Shown: piece by piece, positions 52,361 to 63,842 of the stretch | How positions within the stretch are numbered: position 1 is the stretch's first letter | How the letters are laid out: each line of letters begins with the position of its first letter | Source: Curtobacterium sp. 458 | GTDB lineage: Bacteria; Actinomycetota; Actinomycetes; Actinomycetales; Microbacteriaceae | Reading direction: 5' to 3' | DNA length: 64,000 bases | NCBI RefSeq assembly: GCF_030406605.1 | Contig: NZ_CP129104.1 | Coordinates: 3,615,617-3,679,616 of the forward strand | Notes under the pieces: model-generated | Told to the model about the DNA's origin: nothing | The model's database searches: none | The model's input: only the letters and a program-made list of their open reading frames with translations | Position numbers and translations under genes: made by a program

Positions 52361-52392
52361 GAAGAGCCCCGGTCGTTCGGCCGGGGCTCTTC
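52361..52392 (+). terminator. Terminator after tRNA-His
   Basis: Perfect 12-bp stem GAAGAGCCCCGG (52361-52372) with 52381-52392, loop 8 nt, directly downstream of the tRNA. Confidence 0.9.
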
Positions 52393-52438
52393 GCATGCCG
52401 TACGGCGGCTCACGGACGCGGTGTGACACGATCGACTC

Positions 52439-52786
52439 GTGATGGAGATGTCCCCCGACGACTTCGAGCAGCTCGTCTCCGATGAGCTCGACCGGCTGCC
52501 GGACGACATGCTCGACGGGCTCGACAACGTCGCCTTCGTCGTCGAGGACGCCCCCGAGGACGGCTCCGACCTGTTCGGCGTGTACGACGGCGTCGCCGCG
52601 ACCGAGCGCGGGCAGTACGGGTTCGGCGAGCTCCCGGACCGGATCGTGGTGTTCCGCACGGCGCACCTCGCGGAGTGCGACACCGAGGACGAACTGCGCG
52701 ACGAGGTGCACACGACCCTCGTGCACGAGATCGGGCACTACTACGGCATCGACGACGAGCGCCTGCACGAGCTCGGCTGGGCCTGA
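52439..52786 (+). CDS. Small zincin-like metallopeptidase family protein
   Basis: A 115-residue protein of the minimal zincin group. The zinc motif is HEIGHYYGIDDERLHELG, HExxH plus a downstream acidic/His ligand. Short N-terminal helices (DDFEQLVSDELDRLPDDML) precede the VAFVVEDAP strand. Such proteins are widespread in actinobacteria and of unknown physiological role. Start GTG at 52439, directly followed by an in-frame ATG; a CACGAT box lies 7 nt upstream. Confidence 0.85.
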   Translation: MMEMSPDDFEQLVSDELDRLPDDMLDGLDNVAFVVEDAPEDGSDLFGVYDGVAATERGQYGFGELPDRIVVFRTAHLAECDTEDELRDEVHTTLVHEIGHYYGIDDERLHELGWA

Positions 52787-52846
52787 CTCGAGACGCGACA
52801 CCGCGCGCAGCGACGACGGTCCGAAATCGGGGCGAGCATCCGCGGA

Positions 52847-53614
52847 TCAGGTCCGGATGACCACGTCGGCCAAGGACGCCGGGTCCTCGGCCGCGATGAA
52901 CGCCTGCTCCTGGGCAGCCCACCGGTCCCACTCGCGGGCGAAGACCTCGCCGTCGCGGCCGATCGCCCGGCGCCACCGTTCGTCGTCGTCCGCCTCCAGC
53001 CACACGCGCAGGGTCGCCAGCGGCGCCGACGCTCGTGACAGGGCGCCGCACCCCTCGACGACGACCGGCAGGCCCGGATCGACCGCCGTCCAACCGGCGG
53101 GTGCCGAGGCGTCCCAGTCCCATCGGCGGTGTCCCGACGCCGGACCGAGCACGTCGGTGACGACGGCGTCCGCGGCGGCACGGAGGCCGTCCCACCCCGG
53201 GTAGACGTCGTCGAGGTGCACGAGCTGGGCGTCGAGTTCCTCGGCGAGCGCCTCCCCGAGCGTGGTCTTGCCCGTCCCCGACCGTCCGTCGAGCAGCACG
53301 ACGACGCGAGCAGAGGCCGGCGCCGCAGCCTGCGTCCGCGCCCGCGCCCGCGCCCGCGCTGCGAGGTTCGCGGCCAGCGCACCGACCGAGACGAACCCAC
53401 CGGCGCCACCGACCCCACCAGCACGTCCGCCCCGCGCGACCCCGTCGCCCCGCGCAGCCCCGTCGCCCCGCGCAGCCCCGTCGCCCCGCGCAGCCCCGTC
53501 GTCCCGCGGCGCCTCGTCACCGGGGGCGACCGCAGCCGCCGTGGCGGCCCGATCACCGACGCGGGTCGACGCTGCCCGAGCGACCCGCGCCTCCAGGCCG
53601 TCGCCGTCAGGCAC
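52847..53614 (-). CDS. P-loop kinase-like protein (uridine-kinase type) with repetitive N-terminus
   Basis: A 255-residue protein. Walker A is DGRSGTGKTTLG at about residue 108, followed by LVHLDDVYPGWDGL and VVVEGCGALS, as in small-molecule phosphotransferases of the uridine-kinase/AAA group. The first 75 residues are low complexity and include GAARGDG units encoded by 18-bp tandem repeats (53443-53496) and a dispersed-repeat copy (53585-53600, read as GLEAR). The true start may lie further in. Its start overlaps the end of ykoC (8 nt), so it is the last gene of the thiamine-transporter operon. A kinase for the imported pyrimidine or thiazole moiety is an attractive but unproved role. Confidence 0.75.
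   Translation of the reverse strand: MPDGDGLEARVARAASTRVGDRAATAAAVAPGDEAPRDDGAARGDGAARGDGAARGDGVARGGRAGGVGGAGGFVSVGALAANLAARARARARTQAAAPASARVVVLLDGRSGTGKTTLGEALAEELDAQLVHLDDVYPGWDGLRAAADAVVTDVLGPASGHRRWDWDASAPAGWTAVDPGLPVVVEGCGALSRASAPLATLRVWLEADDDERWRRAIGRDGEVFAREWDRWAAQEQAFIAAEDPASLADVVIRT
53443..53496 (-). repeat. 18-bp tandem repeat within the P-loop gene
   Basis: Three perfect units CGTCGCCCCGCGCAGCCC (53443-53460, 53461-53478, 53479-53496), flanked by degenerate copies. In the reading frame they encode six-residue GAARGD-type units, so copy number can change without a frameshift. Confidence 0.9.
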
Positions 53615-54428
53615 GCCACGTCCCCGCCGCGATCGCGACCGCGGTGGCGACCACGCCGATCCCGACGAGCACCGCGGCCATCGCCCACTCCGGGCCGGCG
53701 AAGCGGGCCGGACGCGCCCACGTGCGGCGTCCGGGCGCCCCGAACCCCCGGGACTCCATGGCGACCGCGAGGGTGGTCCCCCGCCGGAGCGCGAGCACGA
53801 GCAGCGCGAACGCCATCGACGCCGCTCGGCGGATGCGTCCGGTGTCGGCGAGGCCCCGCGCCCGGCGGGCCATGGCGAGCTGCCGCCAGTCGTCGCCGAG
53901 CAGCGTGATCATCCGCACGGCCGCGAGTGCTCCGAGCACGAACCGCGCGGGCAGCCGGAGCACCTGGGCGAGGCCGTCCGCGAGGTCGGTGGGGTCGGCC
54001 CGGATGAACAGCACGACGCCGGGCAGTCCGATCGCGAGCACCCGGAGCGCGGTCGCGAGCGCGAGCGTCAGGGAGCCGTCGGTCACGTGCGCGAAGCCGA
54101 GGTCGAACCACTCACGTCCGGAGGGTCGGCCGTACAGCGCGATGCTGAGCGCCGTGAGTGGGACCGCGAGGAGCACGGGCGACGTCCGGAGCAGCAGCGT
54201 GCGCGGTGGGATGCGGAGGAGCGGCAGCAGCGCGAGCTCGAGGGCGAGGGCGACGGCCGCGGACACGACGTCGAGGCTCAGGACGAGGAACACCCCGAGG
54301 CCGAGGACCCCCAGGAGCGAGGCGACGGGCTGGACGCCGCGGATCCCGCGGGCGGCGGGTGGCGGCAGGGGCCGGCCGGGAGGCACGGGTCGCGTCCGGC
54401 GTGCGGGCGCGGTCGACGGGGCGGTCAC
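53607..54428 (-). CDS. ykoC: ECF transporter transmembrane component (EcfT/YkoC type)
   Basis: A 273-residue membrane subunit with five or six helices that couples the S component to the ATPases. After a Pro/Arg-rich cytoplasmic N-terminus it shows the EcfT coupling motifs in ALAAVRMITLLGDDWRQLAMARRARGL (Ala-Arg-Gly type), plus MESRGFGAPGRRTW. The GTG start overlaps the ATPase stop (GTGA). The upstream TPP riboswitch and the YkoE-like S component identify this as the thiamine-precursor importer YkoEDC. Confidence 0.9.
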   Translation of the reverse strand: MTAPSTAPARRTRPVPPGRPLPPPAARGIRGVQPVASLLGVLGLGVFLVLSLDVVSAAVALALELALLPLLRIPPRTLLLRTSPVLLAVPLTALSIALYGRPSGREWFDLGFAHVTDGSLTLALATALRVLAIGLPGVVLFIRADPTDLADGLAQVLRLPARFVLGALAAVRMITLLGDDWRQLAMARRARGLADTGRIRRAASMAFALLVLALRRGTTLAVAMESRGFGAPGRRTWARPARFAGPEWAMAAVLVGIGVVATAVAIAAGTWRA

Positions 54429-55963
54429 CGCGGCACCCCCGGTGCCGTCGCGGCCGTCGCGTCGTCGGACCGCGCGGCCGAGACCCTGGTCACGCCGTCG
54501 GCGGCGAGCACCACCTCGTCGGCGTCGAGCGCCCGGACGAGGTCGCGGTCGTGCGTCACCGCGACGATCGCGGTACCCGCGTCGGCGAGCGCACCGAGGT
54601 GCTGCACGACGGACTCCCACGTGGCGCGGTCCTGACCGGACGTCGGCTCGTCGAGGACGACGACCGGCGGACTGCTCGCGACGACCGCGGCGATCGCGAG
54701 CCGCCGTTGCTCGCCGCCGGACAGGGTGAACGGGTTCGCGTCCGCGAGGTGGGCGAGGCCGAACTCGTCGAGCAGCTCGGCGACCCGTTCGTCGACGCCG
54801 TCCTGGTCGAGGGCTCGTGGGCCGGCGGCGAGTTCCTCGCGGACGGTCCGTGCGACGAACTGGTGCTCGGGGTCCTGGAACACCGTGCCGATCCGCGCCG
54901 CGAGGGCCCGGCTCGACCACGCGTGCGGGGCGGTGCCGGCGCCGGCGTCCCCGGCGAGCTCGGGTGCGGCCGTCAGCGTGCCGTCCGTGGGACGGAGGAG
55001 TCCGGCGAGCGTCAGGCCGAGCGTCGACTTGCCGATGCCGTTCGGCCCCGTGACGGCGACGACGTTCCCGGACCGCACCGCGAGGTCGATGCCCCTCCCG
55101 ACGGGCTGTCGCCGGCCGCGCGCCGTCCCGAGGCGTGCGGCGCGGAGGAGTTCCGTCGGGGTTCCGGGACGGTCGTGCCGGACGCTCCCCCGGCCGGGCT
55201 CCGCACCGGGCACCCACACCCCGGCAGCGGTCAGCGCGGCTCCGTGCGTCGCGAGCACCGTGTCGGGAGCCCCGTCCGCGACCACCCCACCGCCCGGTTC
55301 GAGCAGCACGAGCCGGTCGACGAGGTCGAGCCAGGTGCCGATCCGGTGCTCGACGACCAGGAGGGTCGCCCCGGTGGCGTCGAGCAGGGAACGGACGGCG
55401 GCGTGGACCTGCTCGACGCCGGACGGGTCGAGGTTGGCGCAGGGTTCGTCGAGCACGAGGGCGCCGGGTTGCATGGCGAGCACCCCGGCCAGAGCGAGTC
55501 GCTGCCGCTGCCCGCCGGAGAGCTGCGCGGTGCTGCGGTCGAGCGGCAGGTCGAGGCCGACGACCTCCAAGGCGTCCCGGACACGTTCCCAGGTCTCCGC
55601 GCGCGGCACGCCGGCGTTCTCGCAGCCGAACGCCACGTCGTCGCCGATGCGCGACATGACCGTGTGCGCCTCGGGGTCCTGCATGACGAGGCCGACCCGG
55701 CCGCGGGCGTCGCGCGGGTCGGTGCCGTCGACGAGCAGCGTGCCCTCCACCTCGGCGGCGGCGTCGTCGGTCGCATCGGGCTCGTCCGGGAGCACGGCGG
55801 CCACGGCTCGGAGGAGCGTGGACTTCCCGGCGCCGGACGGTCCGACGACCGCCACCCGTTCGCCGGGCTCGACGACGAGGTCGACGCCGCGGACCGCCCA
55901 CTCGGCGCGTTCCGGGTACCGCCAGCCCCAGCCCGCGAACGCGATCCGGGTGCCGCTGGTCAC
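54425..55963 (-). CDS. ykoD: ECF transporter fused double ATPase (YkoD type)
   Basis: A 512-residue soluble protein with two ABC ATPase domains in one chain. Domain 1: Walker A GPSGAGKST, signature LSGGQRQRLALAG, Walker B LVLDEPCANLDPSG. Domain 2: GPNGIGKST, LSGGEQRRLAIAAV, VVVLDEPTSGQDR. The fusion of the two EcfA units is the YkoD arrangement. GTG start at 55963 overlapping the ykoE stop; a longer frame is rejected. Confidence 0.94.
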   Translation of the reverse strand: MTSGTRIAFAGWGWRYPERAEWAVRGVDLVVEPGERVAVVGPSGAGKSTLLRAVAAVLPDEPDATDDAAAEVEGTLLVDGTDPRDARGRVGLVMQDPEAHTVMSRIGDDVAFGCENAGVPRAETWERVRDALEVVGLDLPLDRSTAQLSGGQRQRLALAGVLAMQPGALVLDEPCANLDPSGVEQVHAAVRSLLDATGATLLVVEHRIGTWLDLVDRLVLLEPGGGVVADGAPDTVLATHGAALTAAGVWVPGAEPGRGSVRHDRPGTPTELLRAARLGTARGRRQPVGRGIDLAVRSGNVVAVTGPNGIGKSTLGLTLAGLLRPTDGTLTAAPELAGDAGAGTAPHAWSSRALAARIGTVFQDPEHQFVARTVREELAAGPRALDQDGVDERVAELLDEFGLAHLADANPFTLSGGEQRRLAIAAVVASSPPVVVLDEPTSGQDRATWESVVQHLGALADAGTAIVAVTHDRDLVRALDADEVVLAADGVTRVSAARSDDATAATAPGVPR

Positions 55964-56607
55964 CGGTCGGCGCGCCGGTTGTGCTCGCGTCCGGCGGCGA
56001 AGGACGACAGCACACCGGTGCGGGCGAGTGCCCGGACCAGGAACCACGAGCCGACCCCGGCGATCACCGCGCCGGAGATGACCGCGCAAACGATGTAGAC
56101 GACCTTGAACCCGAGCGCGTAGCCGGGGTACCAGAGGATCGAGTCGTTGATGCCGAGCGCGAGGCCGGCGGCGGCCCCGGCGAGCGCGACGACCGGCAGG
56201 CGGTACACGCGGTACAGGAACAGTGCCAGGACCAGTTCGGCGCCGAGGCCCTGCACGAGTCCGGCCTCGAGCGTGCCCCAGCCCCACTGGGTACCGAAGA
56301 GGGCCTCGACGGACGCGGCGACGATCTCGCCGTAGAGCGCGGCGCCGGGCTTCCGGACGACGATGGCGACGACGGGCCCGGCGAGCAGCCAGACACCGCC
56401 GAACAGCGCCTGGGTGCCCGGGAGCAGGAGCTTCATCGCCGCGCTGAGGGGCTCGTAGGGGAACTCCCAGACCCTGAAGACGACGCCGAGCGCGACGGCG
56501 AGGACGCTCGCCACGACGATGTCGACGACCCGCCAGCGCAGCGAGCGCCTGGGGGCCGGGACCGTCTGGCCGGTGGACGGAACGGTTGACTGGATGCGCG
56601 AAGGCAT
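55960..56607 (-). CDS. ykoE: ECF transporter S component, YkoE type (thiamine precursor)
   Basis: A 215-residue membrane protein with five or six helices that binds the vitamin or its precursor. Features of YkoE are VLAVALGVVFRVWEF in the first helix, then the loop KPGAALYGEIVAASVEALFGTQWG with the conserved aromatic and acidic residues near the binding site. The ATG at 56607 is preceded by GGGAGGAG at the 3' edge of the TPP riboswitch. It heads the ykoE-D-C operon. Confidence 0.92.
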   Translation of the reverse strand: MPSRIQSTVPSTGQTVPAPRRSLRWRVVDIVVASVLAVALGVVFRVWEFPYEPLSAAMKLLLPGTQALFGGVWLLAGPVVAIVVRKPGAALYGEIVAASVEALFGTQWGWGTLEAGLVQGLGAELVLALFLYRVYRLPVVALAGAAAGLALGINDSILWYPGYALGFKVVYIVCAVISGAVIAGVGSWFLVRALARTGVLSSFAAGREHNRRADR

Positions 56608-56617
56608 GGTGGTGACT

Positions 56618-56703
56618 CCTCCCTGCGCCGGCATGATCCGGATCAGGTTCGACGGTCGGAGCGCCGTTCGCTCCCTCTCAGCCCGGTGACCGGACTCCCG
56701 TGT
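56618..56703 (-). promoter_or_regulatory. TPP (THI-box) riboswitch
   Basis: The minus-strand leader of ykoE carries the conserved TPP aptamer elements: CGGGAGTCCGG, GGGCTGAGAGGGAG (pyrimidine-binding CUGAGA) and CGAACCTGATCCGGATCATG plus GCCGGCGCAGGGAGGA. The ribosome site GGGAGGAG is at its 3' end, so ligand binding probably blocks translation directly. A TACACT -10 box (56714-56719) lies just upstream. Confidence 0.95.
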
Positions 56704-56756
56704 GTGTGCCAGCAGTGTACTGCGCGCTGCGCTCGCGTTGCGCGTGGTGCGCATGA

Positions 56757-56804
56757 GACGGCCTGGAGGCACGTGGCGGGCTCGCCACGTGCCTCCAGGC
56801 CGTC
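56757..56804. terminator. 22-bp perfect hairpin of the GCGCCTCC family
   Basis: Arms 56757-56778 and 56783-56804 (GACGGCCTGGAGGCACGTGG...) with loop GGCT; the longest perfect stem of the family in this window. It ends the GerW-like gene (stop at 56810) before the riboswitch promoter. Confidence 0.9.
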
Positions 56805-56809
56805 GTCCG

Positions 56810-57133
56810 CTACTTCTTGAGGACCCGCACCAGCTTGCGGAGGACCGTGCCGGTCACCCAGATCACCGGGATGCTCACCGCGAGCAGCGAGATGAGGTTC
56901 GGCTCGAACTCGAGGTCCTTGCCGGGGCGCCGGACGTAGGCGCCGACCGGGATCGAGGTGCCGCCACCGCCACCGCCGCCGCCGTTCTCGTCGTCCCCGC
57001 CGCCGCCGAAGCCGAACCAGGCGATGGAGACCGGGATGAGCGTCTGGTCGCCGACCTCGACGGGCTCCCCGTAGTTCGTGCTGACCCCGGCGGGGCGCAC
57101 CTTGTCTGCGATCTGCGTCACGATGTTGGCCAT
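56810..57133 (-). CDS. GerW-family (YtfJ-like) protein
   Basis: A 107-residue protein matching the GerW/YtfJ family, known from sporulation in Bacillus but common in non-sporulating actinobacteria: ANIVTQIADKVRPAGVSTNY, PVEVGDQTLIPVSIAWFGFG. A Gly-rich loop (GGGGGGGG) and a C-terminal hydrophobic segment (NLISLLAVSIPVIWVTG) follow. The ATG at 57133 has TAGCCT 7 nt upstream, a leaderless start. Function in this organism is unknown. Confidence 0.85.
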   Translation of the reverse strand: MANIVTQIADKVRPAGVSTNYGEPVEVGDQTLIPVSIAWFGFGGGGDDENGGGGGGGGTSIPVGAYVRRPGKDLEFEPNLISLLAVSIPVIWVTGTVLRKLVRVLKK

Positions 57134-57263
57134 GCGCGCGAGGCTACTCGGCGCTCCCTCCACAGGCGGGCGAGCACGGGGTGTTCATCCACCGCTGGGG
57201 CTTGTCTGCGGACGTGGAGGGGTGGCGCCGATATGTTGGCGCAACCCACACCTGGAGGACCGC

Positions 57264-59467
<2,204 letters not shown>

Positions 59468-59471
<4 letters not shown>

Positions 59472-61954
59472 GCGCCAGGCGCGTCCCCACCTCGACCTAC
59501 CGACTCCAGATCACGCCCGACTTCGACCTGTCGCGTGCGCGGGAGGTCGTCGACTACGTGCACGACCTCGGCGCGGACTGGCTGTACCTGTCGCCCGTGC
59601 TCCAGGCGGAGCCCGGTTCGCAGCACGGCTACGACGTGGTGGACCACACCCGCGTCGACGTCGAGCGTGGCGGTGACGAGGCCTTCCGTGCGCTGGCGGA
59701 GGCCGCGCACGCGGCGGGGCTCGGCGTGCTCGTCGACGTCGTCCCGAACCACGTCGGGGTCGCCACCCCGTCGGCGAACCCGTGGTGGTGGTCGCTGCTC
59801 GAGCAGGGGCAGGGCTCACCGGTCGCGTGGGCGTTCGACGTCGACTGGGAGGCCGCCGACGGTCGCATCCGGGTGCCGGTGCTCGACGACCGGCTGCTCG
59901 ACGCCGTCGAACTCCGTGACGACCGGCTGTACGTCGGCGAGACCGCGTACCCGACCGCGCCGGGCACGGTGCACGCGGGCGGCTCCGTCGCGGACGTGCA
60001 CGCCCGGCAGCACTACGAGTTCGTGCACTGGAAGCGCGCCGACCACGAGCTGAACTACCGCCGGTTCTTCGCGGTGAACACGTTGGCGGCGATCCGGGTC
60101 GAGGAACCCGAGGTCTTCGCCGCGTCGCACGGCGTGATCGGTGGGTGGTTCCGGGACGGCCTCGTGGACGGTCTGCGCATCGACCACCCGGACGGCCTGT
60201 ACGACCCGGCCGGGTACCTCGACGACCTCGCCGGCCTGACCGGCGGCGCCTACACGCTCGTCGAGAAGATCCTCGAACCGGGTGAGGAACTCCCGGCGTC
60301 GTGGCCGGTCGACGGCACGACGGGCTACGACGCCCTCGGGGTGGTCGACCGCGTGTTCGTGGACCCCGCCGGGCAGGAGGCCCTGACCGCCGCGTCGGGC
60401 GCCGAACCGGCCGACTGGCAGCATCTCACGCACGACACCCGACGCGGCATCGCCGACGGCATCCTCGGGAGCGAGGTCCGACGCCTCGCGCGGCTGCTCG
60501 CCCCGACGACCGAGGGCCTCCCCGAGGACCGCGTCGTCGACGCACTGGCCGAGGTCATCGCGTCCTTCGACGTCTACCGGACCTACCTGCCCGAGGGCGG
60601 GCACCACCTCATCGACGCGCTCGAGGGCGCTGCCGAGGCACGTCCGGACCTCGACGACGTGATCGACCGGATCGCGCCGACCCTCATCGACCCCGACTCC
60701 GCCGCTGCGGTGCGCCTGCAACAGACCTCCGGCATGGTGATGGCGAAGGGCGTCGAGGACACCGCGTTCTACCGCACCTCCCGCCTGACGAGCCTGAGCG
60801 AGGTCGGCGGCGACCCGAGCGTGTTCGCGGTGTCGGTCGCGGACTTCCACCGGGCGCAGCGTGATCGTCTCGGCAGCTGGCCGCACACGATGACGACGTT
60901 GACGACGCACGACACGAAACGGAGCGAGGACACCCGCGCCCGAATCGCCGTGCTCGCCGAGATCGCGGACGAGTGGTCGTCGACCCTCGACCGGCTGCAG
61001 TCCCTCGCCCCGCTCGAGGACGCGGTGCTCGCCGACCTGCTCTGGCAAGCGATCGTAGGAGCACGGCCGGCCAGCCGTGAGCGTCTGCACGCCTACGCCG
61101 AGAAGGCGTCGCGCGAGGCCGGCGACAGCACCACCTGGACGGAGCCGGACGAGGACTTCGAGCGTCGGATGCACGCGCTCGTCGACGCGGCGTTCGACGA
61201 CCCGGCCGTGGTCGCCGTGCTCGACGCACTGGACGAGCGGATCGATCAGGCCGGCTGGTCGAACGGCCTCGGCGCCAAGCTCGTGCAGCTCACCGCACCG
61301 GGGGTCCCGGACGTCTACCAGGGCACGGAGACGTGGGACCGCTCCCTCGTCGACCCCGACAACCGTCGCCCCGTCGACTACGCCGAGCGCCGCCACACGC
61401 TCGCGACCCTCGACGGACCGGAGGAGTCCGGGCCCGAGCAGCTGCCAGCGATCGGGCTCGACGGTGCCGCGAAGGTGCTCGTCACGAGCCGCGCACTCCG
61501 GCTCCGCCGCGACCACCCGGAGCTGTTCACCCGGTACCTCGGTCTCGAGGCCAGTGGCGTCGCCGCCGACCACGTGCTCGCGTTCGACCGCGGCGGTGCC
61601 GTCACCATAGCGACGCGCCTGCCGATCGGCCTCGAGCGCGTCGGTGGCTGGGGTGACACCCTGGTGCACGCGGCCCCCGTGGAGCGCGTGGACCTGCTGA
61701 CCGGGAGGCGCGTGCCGGCTTCCCGGGGCATCCCCCTGGCCGAGGTGCTCGCCGACCTCCCCGTCGCCCTCCTCGTGCCCGCGGCCGTCGCCGACGGCAC
61801 GGAGCGCGAGTCCGCGGGCGCCGACACCACGGCAGACACCGCGTCCGGCTCCCGGGCCACGACCGGCTCCACCACCACGTCCGGCGGCACGAGCCCCGAC
61901 GAACCCGAGTCCGAGGCGCAGGCCGAGGTCGACATCCTGGAAGGCCACGCATGA
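59468..61954 (+). CDS. treY: Malto-oligosyltrehalose synthase TreY
   Basis: An 828-residue GH13 enzyme that turns the reducing-end linkage of maltodextrins into a trehalose linkage. Recognisable blocks: [54 protein letters not shown] (nucleophile), [11 protein letters not shown] (acid/base) and [20 protein letters not shown]. Residues 778-828 are a Thr/Ser/Ala-rich linker-like tail. Overlaps glgX and treZ by ATGA at both ends, so translation is coupled. Confidence 0.96.
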
Positions 61955-63705
61955 CCGTCCCCGCCCGCTACGCCGTCTGGGCGCCGGAGCCCGACCGGGT
62001 CCGGCTCGTCGTCGACGACGTCGAGTACCCACTGACCCGCGGCACCGACGACTGGTGGACCACCGACGCGGTGCTCCCCCACGTCGGTGCGCGCTACGGC
62101 TTCCGCATCGACGACGACGACGCGCTCCGCCCGGACCCCCGCAGCCGGTTCCAGCCCGAGGGGGTGCACGGCCCGTCCGAGGTCGTCGACCCCGAGCGCT
62201 TCGCATGGACCGACGACGCCTGGACCGGTCGCCCGGCCCGCGGTGGCGTCGTCTACGAGATGCACGTCGGCACCTTCACGCCGGAGGGCACGCTCGACGC
62301 CGCGGCCGCACGCCTCGAGCACCTCGTCGAACTCGGGGTGTCCTTCGTCGAGGTCCTCCCCGTCAACGGCTTCAACGGCGAGTGGAACTGGGGCTACGAC
62401 GGCGTCGCCTGGTACGCGGTGCAGCACTCCTACGGCGGGCCGGACGCGTACGACCGCTTCGTCGACCGGGCGCACGCGCTCGGCCTCGGCGTCATCCAGG
62501 ACGTCGTCTACAACCACCTCGGGCCGAGCGGCAACTACCTGCCGCTGTTCGGGCCGTACCTGCTCCAAGGGCTCGGCAACACGTGGGGCGACTCCGTCAA
62601 CGTGGAGCACCCCGAGGTGCGGCGGTACGTGCTCGACAACGTGCGGATGTGGTTCCGTGACCACCACGTCGACGGGCTCCGGCTCGACGCCGTGCACGCC
62701 ATCCGCGACACCACCCGGCCGCACGTCCTGGCCGACATGGCATCCGAGACGGACGCCTACTCGGCGTTCGTCGGTCGGCCCCTGTCGCTCATCGCTGAGT
62801 CGGACCTCAACGACCCGGTCATGTTCCGTCCGCGGGAGTCCGCCGGGTACGGGCTCGCCGGGCAGTGGTCCGACGACTTCCACCACGCCGTGCACGTCGC
62901 CCTCACCGGTGAGACCAACGGCTACTACGGGGACTTCGCGCCGCTCGGGGCGCTCGCGAAGGTGCTCGAGCACGGGTTCTTCCACGACGGCACGTGGTCG
63001 TCGTTCCGGAAGAAGCGGCACGGTCGTCCGATCGACCGCGGGACCTCGCCGACCACGGCGCTCGTGATCGCGAACCAGAACCACGACCAGATCGGCAACC
63101 GTGCCGCGGGCGACCGGCTCGCGGCGACCCTCGACGACGAGCAGCTCGTCATCGCGGCGGCCCTGACCCTGCTCGGACCGTTCACGCCGATGCTGTTCAT
63201 GGGCGAGGAGTTCGCGGCCTCGACACCCTGGCAGTTCTTCACCTCGCACCCGGAGCCGGAGCTCGGCAAGGTCACCGCCGAGGGTCGCATCAAGGAGTTC
63301 GCGGAGCACGGCTGGGACGAGTCGGTCGTGCCGGACCCGCAGGACCCCGAGACCTTCCGTCGGTCGAAGCTCGACTGGTCGTCGCTCTCCGGGGAACGCG
63401 AGTCGACGATCCTCACCGCGTACCGGGTGCTCATCGCGCTGCGTCGCACGGAGCAGGCGTTCGTGGACCACCGCTACGAGGCGAACGCCGTCCGGTTCAG
63501 CGAGGACCGACGCTGGCTCGTGCTGTCGCGCGGGCTCCTCGGCCCGGACGCCGCTCCCGTGCACGTCGTCGTGAACTTCCTCGACGACGTCGCCGAGGTG
63601 CCGGTACCGACGGCCTCCGGTGAGGAGCTCTACCGCTTCGGCGAGGCCACGGTCGAGCGCGGGTGCGTGCGCTTCACCGGTCGAGGCGTGGTCGTCGTGC
63701 GCTGA
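61951..63705 (+). CDS. treZ: Malto-oligosyltrehalose trehalohydrolase TreZ
   Basis: A 584-residue GH13 enzyme releasing trehalose from the TreY product. After an N-terminal beta domain ([20 protein letters not shown]) the barrel shows [48 protein letters not shown] (nucleophile Asp), [10 protein letters not shown] (acid/base Glu) and [15 protein letters not shown]. With GlgX and TreY it forms the glycogen-to-trehalose route, a common osmoprotection pathway. Confidence 0.96.
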   Translation: MTVPARYAVWAPEPDRVRLVVDDVEYPLTRGTDDWWTTDAVLPHVGARYGFRIDDDDALRPDPRSRFQPEGVHGPSEVVDPERFAWTDDAWTGRPARGGVVYEMHVGTFTPEGTLDAAAARLEHLVELGVSFVEVLPVNGFNGEWNWGYDGVAWYAVQHSYGGPDAYDRFVDRAHALGLGVIQDVVYNHLGPSGNYLPLFGPYLLQGLGNTWGDSVNVEHPEVRRYVLDNVRMWFRDHHVDGLRLDAVHAIRDTTRPHVLADMASETDAYSAFVGRPLSLIAESDLNDPVMFRPRESAGYGLAGQWSDDFHHAVHVALTGETNGYYGDFAPLGALAKVLEHGFFHDGTWSSFRKKRHGRPIDRGTSPTTALVIANQNHDQIGNRAAGDRLAATLDDEQLVIAAALTLLGPFTPMLFMGEEFAASTPWQFFTSHPEPELGKVTAEGRIKEFAEHGWDESVVPDPQDPETFRRSKLDWSSLSGERESTILTAYRVLIALRRTEQAFVDHRYEANAVRFSEDRRWLVLSRGLLGPDAAPVHVVVNFLDDVAEVPVPTASGEELYRFGEATVERGCVRFTGRGVVVVR

Positions 63706-63720
63706 CGACCCCACCACCGA

Positions 63721-63772
63721 CGACGAGCGCCCCGTCGACCGATCCGGAGATCGGCCGCCGGGGCGCTCGTCG
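63721..63772 (+). terminator. Nested hairpin after treZ
   Basis: Outer stem CGACGAGCGCCCCG (63721-63734) with 63759-63772 and an inner CCGATC/GATCGG stem, 15 nt after the treZ stop. Confidence 0.75.
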
Positions 63773-63779
63773 TTCGGTC

Positions 63780-63828
63780 CCGCCTCGTCGTCGATCCCGC
63801 CTCGTCGTCGGTTCCGCCTCGTCGTCGG
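63780..63828. repeat. Three 17-bp direct repeats in the spacer
   Basis: CCGCCTCGTCGTCG recurs with 17-bp period at 63780, 63797 and 63814. No gene lies here. Confidence 0.8.
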
Positions 63829-63842
63829 TTCGCCGGGGGACG

